Origin: Holosporaceae bacterium
GTDB lineage: Bacteria; Pseudomonadota; Alphaproteobacteria; UBA3830
Direction: 5' to 3'
Assembly: GCA_031284345.1 (NCBI GenBank)
Contig: JAITAC010000056.1
Location: 1 to 5,716 of the forward strand
Length of the DNA stretch: 5,716 nucleotides
Shown here piece by piece: positions 1 to 5,675 of this stretch. A program made the position numbers and the translations under genes. Every line of letters begins with the position of its first letter. Position 1 is the stretch's first letter. The notes below the pieces were generated by a model. It was given only the letters and a program-made list of their open reading frames with translations, was not told where the DNA came from and did no database searches.

Positions 1-297
1 ATCGTCCTGACAACGGTCAAAACTGAACAACAGGCAGGGGAACTTTCGCAAAAAATCCTCGGGAAAAAGCTTGCGGCATGTGTTCAGATTCAGAAAATCA
101 AGAGCCGCTATTGGTGGAATGGTGAGATAAAGTTTGGCAACGAGTATCTTCTGTTGATAAAAACCAAAACAAAATTATTTTCCGATCTTTCCAAGTTTAT
201 CGAGAAAAATCATCCCTACGAAACTCCGGAAATAGTGCAGATTCCGATAACCGGCGGATCAGAGAAGTATCTGGAATGGCCGGAGTCTGTCATTTAA
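1..297 (+). CDS. cutA: CutA family divalent-cation tolerance protein, 3' part (5' end outside window)
   Basis: The reading frame is open from the first base and gives 98 residues before TAA; probably only the first handful of residues are missing, since CutA1 proteins are roughly 100-115 residues long. Visible family landmarks are a KKLAACVQI segment around residues 22-30 with the conserved Cys27, the RYWWNGEI strand (36-43), the LLLIKTK strand (50-56), and the HPYETPEI block (71-78) that is the best-known signature of CutA. CutA proteins are small cytoplasmic trimers with a PII-like ferredoxin fold, linked genetically to copper and divalent-metal tolerance in E. coli; the biochemical role is still unclear. 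The next gene on the same strand starts 48 bases later with no visible terminator between them, so co-transcription is possible. No unusual features were seen in the visible part. Confidence 0.93.
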   Translation: MVLTTVKTEQQAGELSQKILGKKLAACVQIQKIKSRYWWNGEIKFGNEYLLLIKTKTKLFSDLSKFIEKNHPYETPEIVQIPITGGSEKYLEWPESVI

Positions 298-345
298 CTC
301 GTGTACTCTAAACAAGAATAGCAGACGCAAAAATAGGATCATATT

Positions 346-2793
346 ATGCCGCAGTTTATTGAAATCAGAGGCGCTCGGGTTAACAATCTGAAGAACATTA
401 ACGTTGATATTCCTCTGGGGAAAATTGTCGGAATCTGCGGAGTATCCGGTTCCGGGAAAAGTTCGCTGGCGCTGGGAGTGTTGTATTCGGAGGGATTCCG
501 CAAATATCTGAACGCGCTGTCCGCCTACACCAAAAGACGCATTTCGCAGCCGAAAAAGGCGAAGATCGACTCGATCCGCTATCTGCCGTCCACGATCGCT
601 CTGCGCCAGCGTCCTGCGATTCCGGGCATTCGAAGCACCGTCGGCACAATGACCGAAGTTCTCAACGTTATACGCCTGATGTTTTCGCGCCTGGGGAGCC
701 ATCCCTGTCCCAACGGGCATCTGGTGGAACCGTCTCTCGAAGGCATCAGAGACTGGGAATCTATCTGCTGCCCCCGATGCGGCGCGCGCTTTTCGTTGCC
801 CGGCGCAGAATCGTTTTCCTTCAATTCCGACGGAGCCTGCAGCAAATGCGAAGGACTCGGTTTCGTGCGCATCATCAATCCCAAGAAACTGATTCCGGAC
901 GAAAATCTGACAATCGAACAGGGAGCTGTTTCTCCCTGGCGCATGATGGGACGGACTCTCACTCCGCTGGTGGTCAAGGAGTTGGGCGTGCGCATCGACG
1001 TTCCCTACAAAGATCTCACCGACGAAGAAAAACATATCATTTTGCATGGAGAAGAGGGCATTCATCAAGTTGTCTACGCCAGCAACAGTGGAAAGGCTGG
1101 TACGCTGAATGTCAACTACGAGAACGCCTATCTGGCGGTGATGAACAGCGCCAAAAGCTCCAGTGAGCTGACTTTGTCCAAGGTCGAGAGATATTTCGAT
1201 ACGGGGACATGTCCGGAATGCGGCGGCAGTCGGTTGAACTCCCGCATTTTGGGCAGCAGATTATGCGGACACAGCATAGGTGAAGTATCGTCTATGACCA
1301 TCGGAGAATTGTGCGATTTCGCCGAAAAATTGAGGAACAATCCGCCTTCGGGAGTGGAAAAAATCACTGAAGAATTGCTGGGAGAGCTCCATATCAAGCT
1401 GGAAGTGCTGAACTCGCTGTGCGTATCGTATTTGGCCGTTGATCGACTGGGGAATTCACTTTCCAACGGCGAACTCCAGAGGATCCAGCTGGCGAAGATC
1501 ATCCAGAACGACACAACCGGAGTGCTGTACGTATTCGACGAGCCCTCCATCGGACTGCACCCCATCAACATCGAAGGAATCGTGAAATCCATCCGATATC
1601 TGGCAGAAAACGGAAACACCGTAGTGTTTGTGGATCACAACACTTTGCTGCTGAAGGAGGCGGACCGGCTGATCGAGATGGGACCGAGTGCCGGAGAAAA
1701 CGGCGGGCGTGTGATATGTCGCGGAAGTCCGTCGGAAATTATCGCAGACAAAAACTCGATCATCGGGCCATATCTTGCAGAGGAAGATGGCGCTTGCTTG
1801 GTCGAAGCTAACGACGACGTTTTCGAGCACGGAGCCATGAAAATTCGCGTGACGGAAAAATTCAATCTGAAAAATCTGGCGGCGCGGTTTCCAGTCAATA
1901 AATTATCTGTGGTTGCAGGAGTTTCCGGATCCGGAAAAACAACGCTGGTACTGGAATGTCTTGTGGAGTCGATCCGCGCCGGGAAAAATCTTCCGGATTT
2001 TGTGGGAAAATTGGACACAGGACGCATCAAAAACGTGCAATTCGTCGATGCGAGTCCCATCGGAAAAAACAGCAGATCCACCGTGGCCACCTATACCGGA
2101 ATTTTCGATCTGATACGCAGACTTTTCGCCGGCACGGAGGGAGCGATCGCATCCCAATACACCGAAAGCTGGTTTTCCTACAACAACGTGCAGGGAAGAT
2201 GTCCTGCCTGCGAGGGGCTGGGCGAGATGGATATCGACATACAATATCTGCCGGATCTTTCTGTGCCCTGTTCTGCTTGCAACGGAACCCGCTACGATGC
2301 GAAAATCGAGAAAATCCGCTACGAAGGAAAATCCATAGTCGATGTGCTGGCGATGACGGTTCACGAAGCCATCGCATTTTTCGAAAAAGAACCGAATATC
2401 CGGAAAAGATTGATCAACATGGAGCAAATCGGACTCGGATACCTGACTCTTGGAGAGGGAACTCCGGAACTTTCGGGCGGTGAAGCGCAGCGCATGAGAT
2501 TGTCCATGGAAATCAACAAAGTGCATAAGCATACGCTGTTTGTGCTGGACGAACCGACAATAGGACTGCATCCAAGGGATGTGGAGGTTCTGATTCGCAC
2601 TCTGAAGATCCTGATTGACCATGGAGCAACCGTCATCGTTATCGAACACGATTTGGATGTCATAAAAAACGCAGACTACATCATCGAAATGGGAGAAAAA
2701 TGCGGCCCGGAAGGCGGAAAAATCATCGCAGCCGGAACTCCGAATGAAATTAGGAACAATCCGAAAAGCCTGATCGCCAAGTGGATGAAGTAA
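346..2793 (+). CDS. UvrA-family ABC ATPase lacking the UvrB-binding domain (UvrA2-like)
   Basis: An 815-residue DNA-damage-recognition ATPase of the UvrA family with two ABC modules. Module I has Walker A GVSGSGKSS (32-40), signature LSNGELQR (372-379), Walker B VLYVFDEP (393-400) and H-loop His431. Module II has Walker A GVSGSGKTT (525-533), signature LSGGEAQR (709-716), Walker B TLFVLDEP (730-737) and H-loop His768. Zinc-binding pairs are visible at C142/C145 with C165/C168 and at C619/C622 with C642/C645; C289/C292 form the CPECGGSRL motif. Housekeeping UvrA is about 940 residues. Here only about 20 residues lie between CPNGH (121-125) and C142, where UvrA carries the UvrB-binding domain of over 100 residues. 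This matches UvrA2/DrrC-type paralogues, known from Deinococcus and from antibiotic producers and tied to damage or drug tolerance. The ATG has a weak AGGA (335-338) 7 bases upstream. Family assignment is certain; the UvrA2 subtype is inferred from the deletion and no symbol is assigned. It probably cannot recruit UvrB in the usual way. Confidence 0.95.
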   Translation: MPQFIEIRGARVNNLKNINVDIPLGKIVGICGVSGSGKSSLALGVLYSEGFRKYLNALSAYTKRRISQPKKAKIDSIRYLPSTIALRQRPAIPGIRSTVGTMTEVLNVIRLMFSRLGSHPCPNGHLVEPSLEGIRDWESICCPRCGARFSLPGAESFSFNSDGACSKCEGLGFVRIINPKKLIPDENLTIEQGAVSPWRMMGRTLTPLVVKELGVRIDVPYKDLTDEEKHIILHGEEGIHQVVYASNSGKAGTLNVNYENAYLAVMNSAKSSSELTLSKVERYFDTGTCPECGGSRLNSRILGSRLCGHSIGEVSSMTIGELCDFAEKLRNNPPSGVEKITEELLGELHIKLEVLNSLCVSYLAVDRLGNSLSNGELQRIQLAKIIQNDTTGVLYVFDEPSIGLHPINIEGIVKSIRYLAENGNTVVFVDHNTLLLKEADRLIEMGPSAGENGGRVICRGSPSEIIADKNSIIGPYLAEEDGACLVEANDDVFEHGAMKIRVTEKFNLKNLAARFPVNKLSVVAGVSGSGKTTLVLECLVESIRAGKNLPDFVGKLDTGRIKNVQFVDASPIGKNSRSTVATYTGIFDLIRRLFAGTEGAIASQYTESWFSYNNVQGRCPACEGLGEMDIDIQYLPDLSVPCSACNGTRYDAKIEKIRYEGKSIVDVLAMTVHEAIAFFEKEPNIRKRLINMEQIGLGYLTLGEGTPELSGGEAQRMRLSMEINKVHKHTLFVLDEPTIGLHPRDVEVLIRTLKILIDHGATVIVIEHDLDVIKNADYIIEMGEKCGPEGGKIIAAGTPNEIRNNPKSLIAKWMK

Positions 2794-2803
2794 TTTTGGC
2801 TAA

Positions 2804-2836
2804 TTGATCACAGACCTAATTACAACTTGATCACAG
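2804..2836. repeat. 10-bp direct repeat TTGATCACAG between convergent genes
   Basis: TTGATCACAG occurs at 2804-2813 and again at 2827-2836, 23 bases apart, with CTAATT also duplicated at 2800-2805 and 2816-2821. The first copy is in the 26-base gap after the uvrA-like stop; the second is inside the last codons of sfsA. TGATCA is itself palindromic, so a 6-bp stem is possible, but there is no T-tract. It may be a small duplication; no function is claimed. Confidence 0.45.
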
Positions 2837-3557
2837 TGGAAGAAATATCGAAGCATCGTACAAAATTAACTCCGCTTTGGTCGATGGCAAGATTTAGCTG
2901 CCAGATTTCAACGCCTCGGGCCAGTGATTTTTTTACGGCCTCCACAAGCGCGGCGCTGTGCTCACTTGGAGCTGGAGGAACGAATCTTGGCGCATCGAAC
3001 ATAAAACAGGTCAACAGAATCGCGCGATCGTTATCTTTCAGACTGTTACCGAGATCGCAAACATGTTTGATAAAACGTTCCAACGACGTTGGCGCTTGAG
3101 TATTTAGCGATTCGCTTTCTGAAAAAAGATAAAACAGAGGCATTTTCACCTCGATATAGCAGCGACCGACGTGAAAATCCAGCCGAGACAAACACAGTGT
3201 TTGCTCTCTATGCACATGCTCTTTGGCTTCGTTAAATAATCCCGCACTCAGAAAATGCTCCACGTATCTGTTGACGGCAGTTTGATTGATGCCGATCCAG
3301 GTTTTGCGTCGATCTTTTCCATATTTCCACAGAAAAGCTTCCACTGTATATAGAGTCTTCCTTTCCTGGTTGTTGGATTTTGAAAGCAGACACGGAACAT
3401 TCTGAAAAACAACGTTCCCAACCTTTCCAGTGGTCGGACAATGGCATTTTTCGATCTTTCCATCTATCTCAACATTCATGATAAACCGATTCGGCCTGGA
3501 TTTTATTAACCCGCCAATCAGCTGCTGTTCAAATTCAAATTTAGCGAAATGACTCAT
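2820..3557 (-). CDS. sfsA: SfsA-family protein (putative DNA/RNA nuclease, sugar fermentation stimulation protein homologue), divergent
   Basis: A 245-residue protein from the ATG at 3557; E. coli SfsA is 234. SfsA landmarks in order: an N-terminal OB-like segment ending in KSRPNRFIMNVEIDGK, then CHCPTTGKV (residues 38-46; HCPNTG in typical SfsA), a TWIGINQTAVNR block (86-97), SRLDF (124-128) and CYIEVK (133-138). The Asp of SRLDF and Glu/Lys of IEVK match the PD-(D/E)XK nuclease-like core of the family. C-terminal blocks RAILLTCFMFDAPRFVPP and ARGVEIW also fit. SfsA was named for effects on maltose metabolism in E. coli and is annotated as a possible nuclease; its true role is unsettled. The usual PDAxTxRGxxHL stretch after EVK is poorly kept (QAPTSLERFIKHV). 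A GTG at 3572 would add five residues, but it overlaps the GGAG (3572-3575) itself; the ATG lies 14 bases from that GGAG, a long spacing. Its end is 26 bases from the uvrA-like stop, so the two genes converge. Confidence 0.85.
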   Translation of the reverse strand: MSHFAKFEFEQQLIGGLIKSRPNRFIMNVEIDGKIEKCHCPTTGKVGNVVFQNVPCLLSKSNNQERKTLYTVEAFLWKYGKDRRKTWIGINQTAVNRYVEHFLSAGLFNEAKEHVHREQTLCLSRLDFHVGRCYIEVKMPLFYLFSESESLNTQAPTSLERFIKHVCDLGNSLKDNDRAILLTCFMFDAPRFVPPAPSEHSAALVEAVKKSLARGVEIWQLNLAIDQSGVNFVRCFDISSTVIKL

Positions 3558-3631
3558 GATATGTTTTTTCACTCCATTAATTTGTTCTATAATTTTTGGA
3601 TCTCAGCTTTATTCTTCCTCTTTTGCTCGTT

Positions 3632-4270
3632 TCATAAAGTTTTCGTAGTTAAAGGCTCTGCCAAGCGATAGGTTCCTTTTTTGGTTTTCAATATTTTCCC
3701 CTCTTGAAGCAGTTCGCAAAGCACTCTTTGCAAATGTCTATTGCTGATATGGAAGGCCATGGCCAGATCTTTCATGTTTGTAATTGGCTTATTTATGTAA
3801 TTCATTTGGAAATGATACGTCAATCTGTTTTTCAAATTACCGGCCTGCGATTCATCCGGAGAAAAGGAAAATAATTTGTCCGTTAGGGATTTCGTTATGA
3901 ATCGCAGAAATTTTGCGTCTTCCATTAACAGTGGTTTGTACTTAGCCATTTCGAATCCCAGGCAATAGGTATCATCGACGGAAGCTTCTGTAAAATTCGT
4001 AACAATGATTCTGACTGCAATCGCCGTATCACCCAGAACTATAAAGCCTGTACTCTGATTAATAAGGTAAATCAACCCGTCGTTTAACAGCGAGTAAACG
4101 CGAATACCACCCTCTACAACGAAAAGAAAATAATCGTGCGGCGGCGTTATTATTTCTCCTTTTTGGTATTTCAGTAATTTAAATTCGATATTTTCCGTAT
4201 TAAAATACGACGAAATAGCGTGCTGCTCCAAGTAATATCGAATCCTATTGCGAGAGTTGATTATTTCCAA
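3632..4270 (-). CDS. Crp/FNR-family transcriptional regulator, YeiL-like
   Basis: A 212-residue cytoplasmic regulator. Residues about 25-110 form a cyclic-nucleotide-binding-type beta-barrel (KLLKYQKGEIITPP, then FLFVVEGGIRVYSLLNDGLIYLI, where the VVEGGIRVY turn is typical). FEMAKYKPLLMEDAKFLRFITKSLTDKL (107-134) is the dimerisation helix region. MKDLAMAFHISNRHLQRVLCELLQEGKI (166-193) is a winged helix-turn-helix ending in KTKKGTYRL. The block YCLGFEMAKYKPLLMEDAKFLR resembles the same region of E. coli YeiL. Only two cysteines (C103, C185) are present and none cluster at the N-terminus, so an FNR-type 4Fe-4S cluster is unlikely. The cAMP-contacting residues of CRP are not evident, so the signal is unknown. 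The start is TTG: an in-frame TGA lies six codons upstream, the next Met is residue 108, and GAGG (4278-4281) sits 7 bases before TTG. It is divergent from the DUF169 gene and upstream of sfsA on the same strand with a 74-base gap. Confidence 0.88.
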   Translation of the reverse strand: MEIINSRNRIRYYLEQHAISSYFNTENIEFKLLKYQKGEIITPPHDYFLFVVEGGIRVYSLLNDGLIYLINQSTGFIVLGDTAIAVRIIVTNFTEASVDDTYCLGFEMAKYKPLLMEDAKFLRFITKSLTDKLFSFSPDESQAGNLKNRLTYHFQMNYINKPITNMKDLAMAFHISNRHLQRVLCELLQEGKILKTKKGTYRLAEPLTTKTL

Positions 4271-4276
4271 TTTCTT

Positions 4277-4282
4277 ACCTCA
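4277..4282 (-). promoter_or_regulatory. Ribosome binding site fixing the TTG start of the Crp/FNR regulator
   Basis: Read on the minus strand this is TGAGGT, a strong Shine-Dalgarno core (GAGG) placed 7 bases before the TTG at 4270. There is no ATG or GTG between the in-frame upstream TGA and this TTG, so the RBS and the stop together make TTG the only sensible start. Confidence 0.8.
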
Positions 4283-4293
4283 AAAGTGCTACT

Positions 4294-4322
4294 ATCATGA
4301 CATATGTCATATTTTTTTTCAA
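4294..4322 (-). promoter_or_regulatory. Putative sigma70-type promoter for the Crp/FNR regulator gene
   Basis: On the minus strand TTGAAA (4322-4317, 5 of 6 matches to TTGACA) is followed by exactly 17 bases and CATGAT (4299-4294, 4 of 6 matches to TATAAT). The downstream RBS at 4278-4281 leaves a short leader of under about 20 bases. The adjacent T-tract on the plus strand (4312-4319) makes the spacer A-rich on this strand. Prediction from consensus only; the -10 is imperfect. Confidence 0.45.
4297..4310. promoter_or_regulatory. Perfect 14-bp palindrome, likely Crp/FNR-type operator
   Basis: ATGACATATGTCAT reads the same on both strands; the symmetry stops at the next base on each side. The length and form (two 5-6 base half-sites, TGACA and TGTCA, around a 2-base centre) match the operator layout of many Crp/FNR regulators, such as PrfA-like or HcpR-like sites. 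It lies 26 bases from the regulator start and 77 bases from the DUF169 start. It covers most of the -10 hexamer and the downstream part of the spacer of the proposed regulator promoter, so binding there should repress the regulator. From the other side it sits upstream, where an activator could act on the DUF169 gene. Palindrome seen directly; function inferred. Confidence 0.6.
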
Positions 4323-4387
4323 TTTATATCGATAAGCTCAGGATAGAAGTAAATTGTTTCGGATAAAATTGATGGAAGAAAATAACG

Positions 4388-5233
4388 ATGGAAAAGATTA
4401 TAGAACAAACGCAGAGACTTTTGGAACTCATCGGGCACGACGAAAATCCGTTTGCCATGTATTTTACCGATGCGCGACCAAAAGACGGCTACAGCCCAAA
4501 GCCAGGACAAATTCTCTCGCGGGAACTGGAACGTGCCGGCCAAATCGACTGGGACAGAACCGCCAGTGAATATTCCTGCTTTATCGGTAAGATTTGGCTT
4601 GCCCGCAAAAACAAAAAGGCCGCATGGCTGAGCCAAGAAGAATACGGTTGTTGGGGCGTGTCTTTCTATTGCGGCATGTTCAGTCCACATCTGGAGATGG
4701 ATTCGTTTTTCCTTTCTACAGGTATCCCGGGAACGCAGATTGAGGGAGAGCATTTCTTCCAGTCGCCGGAAGCTGCAACGGCGGCGCTGGAGGAATCAAC
4801 GCCCCCGCCGGCCAAAGGGAAATACTGCGTCATGAAACCTCTGGAACAGTTCATCGATGAAGAAGATCCGTTGATCGTAACGTTTTTCGTCAGGCCGGAA
4901 GTTTTGAACGGTTTATATATGCTCGCCTGTTTTGCAATTAAAAGCCACCATGCCGTCGTTTGTCCGTTTGGTTCCGGATGCTGTAATATTGCCGCCTGGC
5001 CACTGGTATATCAACAACGCGGAGAAGAAAAAGCGGTGATCGGAAGCTTGGATCTCAGCGCGCGGAAATATCTAAAACCGGACGAACTTACATTCTCAAT
5101 TCCATTTTCCATGTATCGAAAAATGCTAGACTCTATGGAAGAGTCTGCTCTGGCACGCCCGACTTGGGAAATCATGCGCAAAAAAGCGTCATTAAGTCGA
5201 AGCGTATGGGAAAAATACAACGAAAAACAATGA
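4388..5233 (+). CDS. DUF169 family protein (COG2043-like), function unknown
   Basis: A 281-residue soluble protein with no signal peptide or membrane segment. The C-terminal part is the clearest: PFGSGCCNIAAWPLVYQQRGEEKAVIG (193-219), SLDLSARKYLKPDEL (220-234) and TFSIPFSMYRKML (235-247) fit the GSGC / D-x-SAR / DELxFxIP pattern of DUF169. Upstream, YSCFIGKIWLAR (62-73) and EEYGCWGVSFYCG (84-96) match the Cys-containing blocks before the glycine-rich turn, and DPLIVTFFVRPEVLNGL (160-176) matches the middle strand. Cysteines at 64, 88, 95, 147, 181, 192, 198 and 199 are numerous for this size; several sit in conserved blocks and could bind metal or a cofactor, which is inference. The biochemical role of DUF169 is not established. 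The ATG has GGAAG (4374-4378) 9 bases upstream. The gene is divergent from a Crp/FNR regulator with a palindrome in the shared gap, so it is a probable target of that regulator. Family call fairly sure, based on recalled motifs. Confidence 0.75.
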   Translation: MEKIIEQTQRLLELIGHDENPFAMYFTDARPKDGYSPKPGQILSRELERAGQIDWDRTASEYSCFIGKIWLARKNKKAAWLSQEEYGCWGVSFYCGMFSPHLEMDSFFLSTGIPGTQIEGEHFFQSPEAATAALEESTPPPAKGKYCVMKPLEQFIDEEDPLIVTFFVRPEVLNGLYMLACFAIKSHHAVVCPFGSGCCNIAAWPLVYQQRGEEKAVIGSLDLSARKYLKPDELTFSIPFSMYRKMLDSMEESALARPTWEIMRKKASLSRSVWEKYNEKQ

Positions 5234-5263
5234 AGAGAATTTATTGTAAGAATACCAAACTTC

Positions 5264-5291
5264 ACTTCGCTGTAGCACGGTACGGAGAAGT
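5264..5291 (+). terminator. Imperfect hairpin after the DUF169 gene, possible terminator or mRNA 3' structure
   Basis: ACTTC-G-CTGTA (5264-5274) can pair with TACGG-A-GAAGT (5281-5291) around a 6-base loop GCACGG. That gives ten pairs including one T-G wobble, with a single G/A mismatch in the stem. It begins 30 bases after the DUF169 stop, a usual place for transcript-end structure. No T-run follows directly, so it is not a classical intrinsic terminator; it may stabilise the 3' end or be chance. Confidence 0.3.
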
Positions 5292-5338
5292 CCTCAAGTG
5301 ATGGAGATTTTATTATAACGCCTTCTGTTATTTTGTTT

Positions 5339-5497
5339 ATGGTCTTGTTTGTACTAGCCGGTATAATGCATTCACCTCTGGTTAAAGCACATAACGCTGA
5401 TGAACATTCTTTTGTCGGTGAATTGCATGCTATTCTTGAAATTGCAACTATTACGCAGTTATTAATTATTGTGAACAGGTTATTCGGTTGGATCTAA
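5339..5497 (+). pseudogene. Short hypothetical ORF, possibly part of a decayed gene
   Basis: An ATG at 5339 opens 52 codons to TAA. The N-terminus is hydrophobic (MVLFVLAGIMHSPL), a polar middle (HNADEHSFVGELHA) follows, and a second hydrophobic helix-like part (EIATITQLLIIVNRLFGWI) ends it. The frame is open upstream of the ATG back to a TAG at 5273-5275. No Shine-Dalgarno motif is visible. Immediately after, another frame is open from 5475 to a TAA at 5583-5585 and reads in part RRFAIPISHAKTDFEAISN, which looks protein-like. The two together could be a frameshifted remnant truncated near the IS end, or simply chance open frames in AT-rich DNA. I do not recognise a family. Confidence 0.2.
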
Positions 5498-5606
5498 TCG
5501 TAGATTTGCTATTCCCATCTCTCATGCAAAGACTGATTTTGAGGCGATTTCGAATGTCATTGATCAAATTCTGTACACTTCATAAAGTCATTTTTGTTAG
5601 GTTCTG

Positions 5607-5634
5607 TTGACGTTATTTAATATATTAATATATT
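5607..5634 (+). promoter_or_regulatory. Putative transposase promoter with -35 in the IS end
   Basis: TTGACG (5607-5612, 5 of 6 consensus matches) lies inside the candidate terminal repeat. After 16 bases comes TATATT (5629-5634, 5 of 6 matches). The ATG of the proposed transposase is 41 bases downstream of the -10. Consensus-based prediction. Confidence 0.45.
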
Positions 5635-5636
5635 AA
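5617..5636. repeat. 20-bp perfect AT-only palindrome, also a tandem TTAATATA repeat
   Basis: TTAATATATTAATATATTAA is its own reverse complement and consists of two copies of TTAATATA plus TTAA. It sits between the -35 and the RBS of the proposed transposase gene and overlaps the -10. It could be a protein-binding site, a melting-prone region, or low-complexity chance. Confidence 0.5.
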
Positions 5637-5675
5637 TGTAGTATTTCGTGATATGCTTGATAGTGGAGAGGCAGC

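Larger units (their letters stand above)
5234..5599. other. Intergenic stretch with no convincing intact gene
   Basis: These 366 bases between the DUF169 stop and the proposed IS end contain a hairpin near the left side and two short open stretches in different plus-strand frames, listed separately. I see no tRNA, rRNA or riboswitch-like structure and no CRISPR repeat. The composition is AT-rich compared with the uvrA-like gene. Confidence 0.5.

Noticed and set aside
298..345. Terminator or promoter between cutA and the uvrA-like gene
   Set aside because: No stable hairpin with a T-run and no convincing -35/-10 pair could be found in the 48 bases.
259..1068. Long minus-strand open frame of 269 codons across the start of the uvrA-like gene
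   Set aside because: It lies opposite a gene with unmistakable UvrA motifs, its product has no recognisable family and is rich in Arg, Gln and Ser, as expected of antisense shadow translation.
1903..2649. Minus-strand open frame of 248 codons inside the uvrA-like gene
   Set aside because: Antisense to the second ATPase module including Walker A, zinc finger, signature and Walker B; the composition is that of a shadow.
3632..4270. FNR-type oxygen-sensing 4Fe-4S regulator
   Set aside because: The protein has only two cysteines, C103 and C185, neither in an N-terminal cluster.
4341..4369. Plus-strand promoter for the DUF169 gene using TAAAAT at 4364-4369
   Set aside because: The -10 is a fair match, but no acceptable -35 lies 16-18 bases upstream (GGATAG); an activator-dependent promoter is possible but cannot be placed from the sequence.
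4319..4753. Minus-strand open frame of 144 codons overlapping the DUF169 gene and the divergent promoter region
   Set aside because: It covers the well-supported DUF169 coding sequence on the other strand and has no recognisable domain.
2803..5568. ATTGATCA at 2803-2810 and TTGATCA near 5560-5568 as possible flanking attachment repeats of an island
   Set aside because: Only 7-8 bases are shared, the core is a common palindrome, and no integrase gene is present in the window.
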